A stretch of 53,683 nucleotides of DNA, from the NCBI GenBank assembly GCA_900549015.1, contig URMH01000017.1, positions 1-53,683 of the forward strand, read 5' to 3'. Below are positions 8,758-16,449 of the stretch, one piece after another; the stretch's first letter is position 1, and every line of letters begins with the position of its first letter. Under the pieces are notes generated by a model. The model saw only the letters and a list, made by a program, of their open reading frames with translations. It was not told the DNA's origin and made no database searches. The translations under genes were made by a program, and so were the position numbers. This stretch comes from an uncultured Blautia sp. Its GTDB lineage: Bacteria; Bacillota; Clostridia; Lachnospirales; Lachnospiraceae.

Positions 8758-9890
8758 GAAAAATATTAGGCGCAGTGATCCTTTTTCTTTTTTCTGCTCT
8801 GATTTTTCCGGTTCCTGTAAAAGGGGCGGAGGAAATGACGGAGGAGCTGATGGAAAAGATGGATTTTGACGAGGTGCAGGAGATGTTAAATGAAATGCTG
8901 GGAGAGGGAAGCTTTTCTTTTTCCGGGGCATTGAAAAAACTGGTAACAGGAGAAGATGCGTTTTCAAAAGAGGCGGTGCAGGAATTTCTGCATGGCCTTT
9001 TCTTTTCCGGTTTATCCAGAGAAAAAACGCTGTTTTTCCGGATACTGCTTCTTGTTTTGCTCTCTGCCATATTCGCGGGGTTCGGGGAGGTATTTGACGG
9101 AGGACAGGTGGGGGAGATCAGCTTTTATGTGGTTTATCTTCTGCTTTTTACCATGCTTATGGATTCTTTTTCAGCTCTGTGCGTCAGTTTATCTGAAAAT
9201 CTCTCCTGGCTTTCCCGGTTTATGAAAGTTTTGTCTCCTGCATATTTTCTGGCAGTAGCGGCTTCCTCCGGAGGAACGACAGCCGCTGTTTTTTATGAGG
9301 GCGTCCTTCTTCTTGTGTGGCTGATCCAGTGGATCCTTCTTACAGTTATCCTGCCGGGAATCCACATATGCACGGTCGTCCGGTTTGTGAATAACCTTTC
9401 CAGAGAAGAAATGCTTGGAAAGCTTTCCGAGCTTCTGGAGACAGGAATAAACTGGGGATTAAAAACACTTCTCGGTCTTGTGATCGGGCTTCAGGTAGTG
9501 AAAAACCTGGTGGCGCCAGTGATGGATTCTTTAAAAAGAAGCGTGGTTGGAAAGACGGCAGGCGCTATTCCGGGAGTGGGAAATGCGGTAAACGCAGTGA
9601 CGGAGCTTATTGTGACCGGCGCTGTTCTTGTGAGGAACAGTCTTGGAATCGTGGTAATGCTTGCACTTCTTTTTGCAGGGGCGGGACCGGTGATTCATTA
9701 TGGAGTGCTGTCTCTTTCCTACCGGTTTCTGGCGGCAGTGGCGCAGCCTGTATCTGATAAAAGGATTGTGGGCTGTTTAAGTACAATGGGGGAGAGCTGC
9801 GGGCTGTTGCTTCGCCTTCTCCTTACGGTGGACGTACTCTGTATGCTGACCTTTATTATTCTCATGGTAAGTTTCGGAGGAGGACCTTAA
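8754..9890 (+). CDS. spoIIIAE: Stage III sporulation protein AE
   Basis: A 378-residue polytopic membrane protein with an N-terminal signal-like segment (ILGAVILFLFSALIFPVPVKG), a short acidic stretch, then about seven or eight hydrophobic helices. The GKTAGAIPGVGNAVNAV block is a recognisable SpoIIIAE signature. It is translationally coupled to spoIIIAD. It is the largest membrane subunit of the complex. Confidence 0.94.
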   Translation: MRKILGAVILFLFSALIFPVPVKGAEEMTEELMEKMDFDEVQEMLNEMLGEGSFSFSGALKKLVTGEDAFSKEAVQEFLHGLFFSGLSREKTLFFRILLLVLLSAIFAGFGEVFDGGQVGEISFYVVYLLLFTMLMDSFSALCVSLSENLSWLSRFMKVLSPAYFLAVAASSGGTTAAVFYEGVLLLVWLIQWILLTVILPGIHICTVVRFVNNLSREEMLGKLSELLETGINWGLKTLLGLVIGLQVVKNLVAPVMDSLKRSVVGKTAGAIPGVGNAVNAVTELIVTGAVLVRNSLGIVVMLALLFAGAGPVIHYGVLSLSYRFLAAVAQPVSDKRIVGCLSTMGESCGLLLRLLLTVDVLCMLTFIILMVSFGGGP

Positions 9891-9896
9891 ACATTT

Positions 9897-10460
9897 ATGA
9901 AAGAAGAGATTTATTCATGGATTAAGAATCTTGCGGTTTTTTATATTCTTCTTACGACAGTAGTTCATCTTGTGCCGGATAAGAAATATGAGAGATACGT
10001 CAGGCTCTTCATGGGGCTTCTCCTGATTTTTATGCTGATTACGCCTGTGTTTGCTCTTCTTGGAAAAGGAGAAAAGCTTCTTGCGGATTTTCAGCTTTAT
10101 TATGAGGAAGAGACGGCTGTTATGAAGGAGAAAGAGCTTTCCAATCTTCAGGAAATTTACTTAAAAAAAGGGTGGCAGTGGGAAATAGAAGAAAAAATAA
10201 GGGATTCTTTAAAAGAAAAAGGCATATATCCGAGGGAAGTGGAAGTAGATATAGAAGGGGAAGAGGCAAGGGCAGTTCTTTATATGGAGGAGCTGCCGGG
10301 GGAGGCAGAGAAAGGAAGGATAGAAAGTGGAATGGAAGTCTGCGGGTTTAAGAAAGGAACGTTTGAAATCAGGACTTTTGAACATGAGCCGGCAGCAGTG
10401 GGTGGTTCTGCTTCTTCTGGGACTTCTGCTGGCGGTGGCAGCTCTTCCGGTATCTCATGA
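9897..10460 (+). CDS. spoIIIAF: Stage III sporulation protein AF
   Basis: A 187-residue protein with two N-terminal membrane helices (IKNLAVFYILLTTVVHLV and LFMGLLLIFMLITPVFALL) and a soluble domain, as in the family. Its last 25 residues (from about HEPAAVGG) form a Gly/Ser/Ala-rich tail. That tail is encoded by the 77 bases overlapping the start of spoIIIAG, so it is probably a by-product of the overlap rather than a conserved domain. Confidence 0.92.
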   Translation: MKEEIYSWIKNLAVFYILLTTVVHLVPDKKYERYVRLFMGLLLIFMLITPVFALLGKGEKLLADFQLYYEEETAVMKEKELSNLQEIYLKKGWQWEIEEKIRDSLKEKGIYPREVEVDIEGEEARAVLYMEELPGEAEKGRIESGMEVCGFKKGTFEIRTFEHEPAAVGGSASSGTSAGGGSSSGIS

Positions 10461-10749
10461 GGGGCGGGAGAAAGAGACAGAAGCGGAGGAAGGAACCATA
10501 GAAAAAACAGAGCTTGAAAGGAAGCTGGAACATTTTCTTTCTAATGTGGAGGGAGTGGGGGAGACAGAGGTAGTTCTTATGACAACGGAGGGAGGAAGCT
10601 TTGGAAGTGAGGAGAGGGTAAAGGTGACAGGAGCGATCATATCGGCAGAAGGCGGAGAGAATCCGTCTACCGTACAGAAGATTCAGGATGCTGTCCAGGC
10701 ATTATTTCAGATAGAAGCCCATAAAATTAAAATAATGAAAAGAAAATGA
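10384..10749 (+). CDS. spoIIIAG: Stage III sporulation protein AG
   Basis: A 121-residue single-pass membrane protein starting MSRQQWVVLLLLGLLLAV, with a C-terminal ring-building-motif-type domain (VEGVGETEVVLMTTEGG, then IQDAVQALFQIEAHKIKI). By family it forms a large ring in the channel between the two membranes. It begins 77 bases before spoIIIAF ends, in another frame. The in-frame opening at 10327 lacks a ribosome site and lengthens the overlap. It is shorter than SpoIIIAG of Bacillus. Confidence 0.9.
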   Translation: MSRQQWVVLLLLGLLLAVAALPVSHEGREKETEAEEGTIEKTELERKLEHFLSNVEGVGETEVVLMTTEGGSFGSEERVKVTGAIISAEGGENPSTVQKIQDAVQALFQIEAHKIKIMKRK

Positions 10750-10761
10750 GGAGAGAAAAAA

Positions 10762-11484
10762 GTGAAAAAGATCATGAAAAAAAATCAGGTGATTATCACC
10801 TCCCTTGCAATTTTGATTGCAGTAGCCGGTTATCTGAATTTTGCAGATGTAAACTTAAATTCAAAAGATAAAGAGGCAAGTACGGACAGCAGCAGTATTT
10901 TGGAAGATGTGGATTATGACATTTCAGAAGAGACGGCACTTCTTGAGGAAAACGGAGAGGGAACCGGCGAGCCCCTGGCGCAGGACACCGGTACTCCGGG
11001 CGAGGCGGTACTTACAGGCGCTTCCAGTTTTGCGGCACAGGCAAAATTAAGCAGAGAGCAGGTTCGCTCCCAGAATAAGGCGGATCTGCAGGAAATTATA
11101 AGCAGCGAAGAGATAGGAGACGAGCAGAAGCAGACGGCAGTCAACACAATGGTGGCAATGACGGAGCTTACGGAAAAGGAAGCGGCGGCAGAGCTTCTTC
11201 TTGAGGCAAAAGGTTTTTCCGATGTAATTGTAAATCTCACAGGAGAGACGGCGGACATCGTAGTTCCTGACAGCGCGCTGGAAGAGGCGAAGCTGGCGCA
11301 GATTGAGGACATTGTAAAGAGAAAAACAGGAATTGCAGAGGAGAATATTGTGATCACGCCTTTAAGTCAGAGCGATGAGACGGTTGTGGAAGAACCGGCT
11401 GCAGAGGAATCATATGAGGAAGAGTCTTACGAAGAAGGGGAGGAAGCCTCTTCAGAAGAGATAAGCGAGACAGAAATCCCTTGA
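10762..11484 (+). CDS. spoIIIAH: Stage III sporulation protein AH
   Basis: A 240-residue protein with an N-terminal membrane anchor (VIITSLAILIAVAGYLNFA), an acidic linker, an EscJ/YscJ-like ring-forming domain (TVNTMVAMTELTEKEAAAE to IVKRKTGIAEENIVITP) and a long Glu/Ser-rich C-terminal tail. In Bacillus it pairs across the septum with forespore SpoIIQ. The start is GTG at 10762, behind GAGGAGAG. The acidic repetitive tail (EESYEEESYEEGEEASS) is unusual and may extend into the intermembrane space. Confidence 0.92.
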   Translation: MKKIMKKNQVIITSLAILIAVAGYLNFADVNLNSKDKEASTDSSSILEDVDYDISEETALLEENGEGTGEPLAQDTGTPGEAVLTGASSFAAQAKLSREQVRSQNKADLQEIISSEEIGDEQKQTAVNTMVAMTELTEKEAAAELLLEAKGFSDVIVNLTGETADIVVPDSALEEAKLAQIEDIVKRKTGIAEENIVITPLSQSDETVVEEPAAEESYEEESYEEGEEASSEEISETEIP

Positions 11485-11510
11485 CAGTAAAGCCTTCCAT
11501 ATACTAGAAT
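11481..11510 (+). promoter_or_regulatory. Probable sigma-A promoter of prfC
   Basis: TTGACA (11481-11486) overlaps the spoIIIAH stop codon; after 18 bases comes TAGAAT (11505-11510). A second TTGACA at 11529 has only a TATAGG partner that overlaps the ribosome site, and is less likely. Confidence 0.55.
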
Positions 11511-11567
11511 AGGAATGCTGTAAAAATATTGACAAGTGAACGAAAAAGAGAGTATAGGAGGCCAGAC

Positions 11568-13157
11568 GTGTCGAAGTATACGAAAGAAATAGAAAAAAGA
11601 AGAACCTTTGCCATTATCTCCCACCCGGATGCCGGCAAAACAACCTTGACAGAAAAATTCCTGCTGTATGGCGGGGCAATTAATCTTGCCGGAAGCGTAA
11701 AAGGCAAGGCAACTGCCCGCCATGCAGTTTCAGACTGGATGGAGATTGAAAAAGAGAGAGGTATTTCCGTTACCTCTTCTGTTCTCCAGTTCCATTATGA
11801 CGGATACTGTATCAATATCCTGGATACACCGGGACACCAGGATTTCTCCGAAGATACCTACCGTACCCTTATGGCAGCGGACTCTGCCGTGATGGTAATT
11901 GACGCATCGAAAGGTGTTGAGGCGCAGACAAGAAAGCTTTTTAAAGTCTGTGTTATGCGCCATATCCCTATTTTTACTTTTATCAATAAGCTGGACAGAG
12001 ACGCAAACGATACCTTTGATCTTCTGGACGAAATCGAAAAAGAGCTTGGGATTGCCACCTGCCCTGTAAACTGGCCGATCGGCTCAGGAAAGAAGTTCCG
12101 CGGTGTGTACGACAGAAATACAAAGAAAGTTCTCACTTTCACAGATACACAGAAGGGAACAAAAGAAGGTATTATAGAAGAAATCGATCTGGACGACACA
12201 AGAGCGGACGAAGTTATGGATCCGGAACAGAAGGAACAGCTTCTTGAGGAAATCGAGCTTCTTGACGGAGCAAGCGCAGATTTTGACCAGGAACTTGTAG
12301 ATAAGGGAGAACTGACGCCTGTATTTTTCGGCTCCGCTCTTACAAACTTTGGTGTGGAGACATTTCTGGAGCATTTCCTTGCAATGACAAGCTCTCCGCT
12401 TCCGAGAAACGCAGACTGCGGTCCGGTTGACCCGATGGACGATGATTTTTCCGCGTTTGTATTTAAAATCCAGGCAAATATGAACAAGGCGCACAGAGAC
12501 AGAATCGCCTTTATGCGTATCTGTTCTGGAAAATTTGACGCTTCAGAGGAAGTGTACCACGTACAGGGAGAAAAGAAGATGCGTCTTCTGCAGCCTCAGC
12601 AGATGATGGCGGAGTCACGCCACGTTGTGGAGGAAGCTTACGCAGGCGATATTATCGGTGTGTTTGACCCGGGTATTTTCTCAATCGGAGATACTATCTG
12701 TGCTCCCGGAAAGAAATTCGCATTTGAGGGAATCCCTACATTTGCACCGGAACATTTTGCGAGAGTGCGCCAGATTGACACTATGAAGAGAAAGCAGTTT
12801 GTAAAAGGAATCAATCAGATTGCCCAGGAGGGTGCAATTCAGATTTTCCAGGAATTTAATACAGGTATGGAAGAGATTATTGTGGGCGTGGTTGGCGTTC
12901 TGCAGTTCGATGTTTTAAAATACCGTCTGGAAAATGAATATAATGTGGAGATCCGTCTGGAAAATCTTCCGTATGAGCATATCCGCTGGATCGCGAATAA
13001 GGACGAGGTTAAGGTAGACAAGATCGTGGGAACTTCTGATATGAAGAAAGTCACAGACCTTAAGGGAAATCCGCTGCTTCTTTTTGTGAATGCATGGAGC
13101 GTTGGCATGACAGAGGACAGGAATCCAGATTTAATCCTGACGGAATTCAGTAAATAA
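11568..13157 (+). CDS. prfC: Peptide chain release factor 3 (GTPase)
   Basis: A 529-residue translational GTPase that recycles RF1/RF2 from the ribosome after peptide release. G motifs: SHPDAGKTTLTEK (18-30), the DTPGHQDFSEDTYR block (G3) and NKLDRDAND (G4). Length fits RF3. The GTG at 11568 is chosen because AGGAGG ends six bases upstream; the in-frame TTG at 11529 would place this site inside the gene. It stands between the sporulation operon and asp23, probably on its own promoter. Confidence 0.94.
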   Translation: MSKYTKEIEKRRTFAIISHPDAGKTTLTEKFLLYGGAINLAGSVKGKATARHAVSDWMEIEKERGISVTSSVLQFHYDGYCINILDTPGHQDFSEDTYRTLMAADSAVMVIDASKGVEAQTRKLFKVCVMRHIPIFTFINKLDRDANDTFDLLDEIEKELGIATCPVNWPIGSGKKFRGVYDRNTKKVLTFTDTQKGTKEGIIEEIDLDDTRADEVMDPEQKEQLLEEIELLDGASADFDQELVDKGELTPVFFGSALTNFGVETFLEHFLAMTSSPLPRNADCGPVDPMDDDFSAFVFKIQANMNKAHRDRIAFMRICSGKFDASEEVYHVQGEKKMRLLQPQQMMAESRHVVEEAYAGDIIGVFDPGIFSIGDTICAPGKKFAFEGIPTFAPEHFARVRQIDTMKRKQFVKGINQIAQEGAIQIFQEFNTGMEEIIVGVVGVLQFDVLKYRLENEYNVEIRLENLPYEHIRWIANKDEVKVDKIVGTSDMKKVTDLKGNPLLLFVNAWSVGMTEDRNPDLILTEFSK

Positions 13158-13180
13158 CCCTTTTATTTTGTTGGATAATT

Positions 13181-13252
13181 TGGTATAATATAAATAATTA
13201 TTCAGAAGAGACTGCTTCGCACAGAACAGGCGGAGAATATAATTCTCAGGAG
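13181..13252 (+). promoter_or_regulatory. Extended -10 promoter and leader of the asp23 gene
   Basis: TGG-TATAAT (13181-13189) is an extended -10; the -35 region is poor. The leader carries a small palindrome, GAGAAT-ATA-ATTCTC (13233-13247), ending right at the AGGAGG ribosome site (13248-13253), so it could affect translation. Confidence 0.55.
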
Positions 13253-13260
13253 GGCTTATT

Positions 13261-13647
13261 ATGGCGGAAAAAAGGACAACATATAAAATACAGGATTTAG
13301 GCAAGGTAGGAGAGGTTCACATTGCAGATGAGGTAGTTGCCATCATTGCAGGACTTGCCGCAACAGAGGTGGAAGGCGTTGCTTCTATGGCGGGAAACAT
13401 TACAAACGAGCTGGTAAGCAAGCTCGGCATGAAGAGCCTGTCAAGGGGCGTGAAGGTAACTGTGCTGGAAGGCGTGGTAACCGTAGACCTTTCCCTTAAC
13501 ATCGAGTATGGCAAAAACGTTCTTGAGACAAGCAGAACCGTTCAGGAACGGGTGAAGACATCAATCGAAAACATGACGGGACTGGAAGTGGCAGATGTAA
13601 ATATCCACATTGCCAGTGTTGATATGGAGAAAGAAAAAGGAAAGTAA
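13261..13647 (+). CDS. Asp23/Gls24 family envelope stress protein
   Basis: A 128-residue Asp23/Gls24 (DUF322) protein. Conserved features are GEVHIADEVVAIIAGLAATEVEGV near the N-terminus (given here as separate parts: GEVHIADEV and AATEVEGV) and VNIHIASVD near the C-terminus. Family members occur at the membrane and are linked to cell-envelope homeostasis; exact activity is unknown. It stands immediately before nusB, the usual clostridial arrangement. A terminator-like hairpin spans its stop codon, so much of its transcript may end there. Confidence 0.9.
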   Translation: MAEKRTTYKIQDLGKVGEVHIADEVVAIIAGLAATEVEGVASMAGNITNELVSKLGMKSLSRGVKVTVLEGVVTVDLSLNIEYGKNVLETSRTVQERVKTSIENMTGLEVADVNIHIASVDMEKEKGK

Positions 13648-13662
13648 TTCTTTCCTTTTTTT
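13636..13662 (+). terminator. Terminator or attenuator over the asp23 stop codon
   Basis: AAAGGAAAG (13636-13644) pairs perfectly with CTTTCCTTT (13650-13658) around the loop TAATT, followed by T residues to 13662. The stop codon TAA lies in the loop, so translating ribosomes could block folding. Confidence 0.7.
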
Positions 13663-13687
13663 ACTATAAGAGAAGCAGGAGGATACA

Positions 13688-14143
13688 ATGCGACAGAGAG
13701 ATTTAAGAGAGCACGTTTTTAAACTGCTGTTTATGACAGAATTTAATACACAGGAGGAGATGCCGGAGCAGCTTTCCATGTATCTGGAAGGTATCGAGGA
13801 GGTTTCCGGAGAAGCACAGGAGAAGATCCAGGAAAAGTACCGTCAGGTTCTTTTTCATACAGAAGAGATCGATACGCTTTTAAATGAGACAAGCAGGGGC
13901 TGGAAGACAAAGAGAATGAGCCGCGTGGATCTTACTGCGCTTCGTCTTGCCGTGTATGAGATGAAGTACGACGAAAAGATTCCGGTGGGAGTTGCCATCA
14001 ATGAGGCAGTAGAGCTTGCAAAACGTTTCGGAGGCGATACTTCCGGTTCTTTTGTAAACGGAATCCTCGGAAAGATCGCATCTGCGGAGGAACAGAAGAC
14101 AGAAGAAGACAGACAGACGGAGAATGTGGAATCAGAAGCATGA
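13688..14143 (+). CDS. nusB: Transcription antitermination factor NusB
   Basis: A 151-residue all-helical protein that binds boxA RNA with NusE (S10) in antitermination, notably of rRNA operons. Typical blocks are REHVFKLLFMTEF, RMSRVDLTALRLAVYEM and PVGVAINEAVELAKRFGGD. Its start follows AGGAGGATACA. It overlaps xseA by four bases (ATGA). Confidence 0.95.
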   Translation: MRQRDLREHVFKLLFMTEFNTQEEMPEQLSMYLEGIEEVSGEAQEKIQEKYRQVLFHTEEIDTLLNETSRGWKTKRMSRVDLTALRLAVYEMKYDEKIPVGVAINEAVELAKRFGGDTSGSFVNGILGKIASAEEQKTEEDRQTENVESEA

Positions 14144-15357
14144 AAAATGTATATTCTGTAGGTCAGGTAAACCGGTATGTAAAAAATATGTTTACCCAGG
14201 ATTTCTTTTTACAGAAAGTGTATGTAAAAGGGGAAGTGTCCAACTGCAAGTACCATACAAGCGGGCATATTTATTTTTCACTGAAAGATGAGACAGGGAC
14301 CATAAGCTGCGTCATGTTCGCAGGACAGAGGCGCGGTCTTGGCTTTTCCATGAAAGACGGCGATAAAGTTGTTGTTGGCGGAACCGTAGATGTGTACGAG
14401 AGAGACGGGCGATACCAGCTTTACGCAAAGGAGATCACTCTGGAGGGGGCGGGAGATCTTTATGAAAGATTTCTTGCTCTGAAACAGGAACTGGAAGAGA
14501 TGGGAATGTTTGCGCAGGAGTACAAACAGCCGATTCCTCCGTTTGTGCGGAAACTGGGCGTTGTCACGGCGCCGACAGGAGCTGCTGTTCAGGATATACG
14601 AAATGTGTCTCTTCGGAGAAATCCTTATCTGCAGATCATTCTCTATCCTGCCCTTGTTCAGGGAGAAGGAGCGGCAGAAAGCGTGGCGAAGGGAATCCGA
14701 ATGCTTGATGAGGCCGGGGTAGATGTGATCATCGCAGGAAGAGGCGGCGGTTCCATTGAAGATTTGTGGGCGTTTAATGAAGAAGTTGTAGCGCGCGCGA
14801 TTTTTGAATGCAGAACGCCAGTGATTTCCGCAGTTGGTCATGAGACGGATTTTACCATTGCAGATTTTGTGGCAGATCTGCGCGCTCCCACGCCGTCCGC
14901 GGCAGCAGAGCTGGCTGTATATGATTACAGAAGTGTGTTAGAGGCAGCCGGTTCCTTAAGGGAGCGGCTGCATCGTGCCATGTGGGGAAAAACAGAGCTT
15001 TTCCGGGAACGGCTTTCCGGTTATCAGACGAAGCTTTCTTATGTCAGTCCGCAGAACCGGTTAAGAGAGGACAGGCAGAGGCTGATTTCCCTGGAAGAAG
15101 CTGTGGAAACGGCAATGAATTTAAAGATAAAAGAAGAAAGACAGAGACTTTCTGTTTATCTGGAACGGTTTTCCGGGCTTTCCCCTTTGAAAAAGCTGAA
15201 TCAGGGATATTCCTATGTGGCAGATGAGAAGGGAAAAACGGTTACAAGTGTAGATGGAATAAAGGAAAAAGACAGACTTTTTATCTCTGTGACAGATGGA
15301 ACAATAGAGACTGAGGTTAGCAGTATCAGGAAGGAAACAGAACAATATGGCAGATAA
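14140..15357 (+). CDS. xseA: Exodeoxyribonuclease VII large subunit
   Basis: A 405-residue large subunit of ExoVII, which degrades single-stranded DNA to oligonucleotides from both ends. An N-terminal OB-fold (VKGEVSNCKYHTSGHIYFSL in the first 60 residues) precedes the catalytic region with GVVTAPTGAAVQDI, IIAGRGGGSIEDLWAFNEE and SAVGHETDFTIADFVADLR, then a coiled-coil C-terminal half. It is coupled to nusB upstream and overlaps xseB by 11 bases. Confidence 0.96.
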   Translation: MKNVYSVGQVNRYVKNMFTQDFFLQKVYVKGEVSNCKYHTSGHIYFSLKDETGTISCVMFAGQRRGLGFSMKDGDKVVVGGTVDVYERDGRYQLYAKEITLEGAGDLYERFLALKQELEEMGMFAQEYKQPIPPFVRKLGVVTAPTGAAVQDIRNVSLRRNPYLQIILYPALVQGEGAAESVAKGIRMLDEAGVDVIIAGRGGGSIEDLWAFNEEVVARAIFECRTPVISAVGHETDFTIADFVADLRAPTPSAAAELAVYDYRSVLEAAGSLRERLHRAMWGKTELFRERLSGYQTKLSYVSPQNRLREDRQRLISLEEAVETAMNLKIKEERQRLSVYLERFSGLSPLKKLNQGYSYVADEKGKTVTSVDGIKEKDRLFISVTDGTIETEVSSIRKETEQYGR

Positions 15358-15565
15358 CAACGAAAAAACCATAAAGGAAGTGTTTGAGGAGCTGGACGTT
15401 TTAGTGGAGCGTCTGGAGGATCGGGAAACTTCCCTGGAGGATTCTTTCCGTCTTTATCAGGAAGGCATGGAGCTTTTGAAATACTGCAGCGAAAAGCTGG
15501 ATACGGTGGAGAAAAAGATGCTGCAGATAAATGAGGATGGGACATTCTGTGAATTTTCAAGATAA
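15347..15565 (+). CDS. xseB: Exodeoxyribonuclease VII small subunit
   Basis: A 72-residue helical hairpin protein with the family core FEELDVLVERLEDRE followed by SLEDSFRLYQEGMELLK. Several copies wrap the XseA coiled coil. It overlaps xseA by 11 bases and the prenyl synthase by about 17, consistent with one operon. Confidence 0.95.
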   Translation: MADNNEKTIKEVFEELDVLVERLEDRETSLEDSFRLYQEGMELLKYCSEKLDTVEKKMLQINEDGTFCEFSR

Positions 15566-16436
15566 ATTAAAAGAAAAGACAGGCAGAGCTGAGGAAGTGA
15601 TAAAGAAGTATCTTCCGAAAGAAGAGGGCTTTGCGAAAAATATGGCGCAGGCAATGAATTACAGTATGCTTGCAGGGGGAAAACGCCTGCGTCCCCTGCT
15701 TATGGAAGAAACGTATCGGCTGTTTGGCGGAGAAGAAACGGTGATCGAGCCTTTTATGGCGGGCATGGAAATGATACACACCCATTCCCTGATCCACGAC
15801 GACCTTCCTGCCATTGATAATGACGATTACAGGCGAGGCCGTCTTACCACGCATAAAGTATACGGAGAGGCGATGGGCGTTTTAAGCGGCGCGGCTCTTT
15901 TAAATTATGCCTATGAGGTCATGCTTCAGGCGTTTGCTCTCACAGAGGAGAAAGAACGCGTCATAAAGGCGCTGACTCTGATGGCGAATAAGACAGGTAT
16001 TTATGGAATGCTGGGCGGTCAGAGCGTAGACGTGGAAAATGACGGAAAGCCTCTTACAAAAGAAATGCTGGATTATATTTACAGAAACAAAACGTCTGCT
16101 CTTATCGAGGCAGCCATGATGACAGGCGCGATTCTTGCAGGGGCAGAAGAAAAAGAAGTGGAGATCATCGGTGAGGCAGCCGGAAAAATCGGTCTTGCAT
16201 TTCAGATCCAGGACGACATTCTCGATGTCACAAGCACGGAGGAGGAACTGGGAAAACCGGTCCACAGCGATGAAAAAAACAATAAAGTAACGTATGTAAG
16301 CCTGTTTGGGATTCAGGAGGCGTCCGAACAGGTAAAGAGGCTTTCGGAGGAGGCGGTTTCTCTTATCCGCGGGCTTTATCAAAAAAATGAATTCCTGTGT
16401 ACGCTGATTCAGGAGCTTGTAAGCCGCAGGAAGTGA
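15549..16436 (+). CDS. ispA: Polyprenyl (farnesyl/geranylgeranyl) diphosphate synthase
   Basis: A 295-residue trans-prenyltransferase that condenses isopentenyl diphosphate with allylic diphosphates for quinone and undecaprenyl precursors. Motifs: GGKRLRPLL, the first aspartate-rich motif HDDLPAIDNDD (from D84) and the second FQIQDDILD. The start is uncertain: GTG at 15549 has purine-rich GAGGATGGGA before it, while ATG at 15531 and 15537 are in frame without a clear site. It lies directly before dxs, so early and late isoprenoid steps are co-transcribed. FPP versus GGPP product cannot be told from sequence alone. Confidence 0.9.
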   Translation: MNFQDKLKEKTGRAEEVIKKYLPKEEGFAKNMAQAMNYSMLAGGKRLRPLLMEETYRLFGGEETVIEPFMAGMEMIHTHSLIHDDLPAIDNDDYRRGRLTTHKVYGEAMGVLSGAALLNYAYEVMLQAFALTEEKERVIKALTLMANKTGIYGMLGGQSVDVENDGKPLTKEMLDYIYRNKTSALIEAAMMTGAILAGAEEKEVEIIGEAAGKIGLAFQIQDDILDVTSTEEELGKPVHSDEKNNKVTYVSLFGIQEASEQVKRLSEEAVSLIRGLYQKNEFLCTLIQELVSRRK

Positions 16437-16449
16437 AAGAAGGATACAA

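Noticed and set aside
11858..12487. A 209-residue serine-rich minus-strand frame
   Set aside because: Antisense to prfC. Serine richness is what reverse reading of Glu-rich codons gives.
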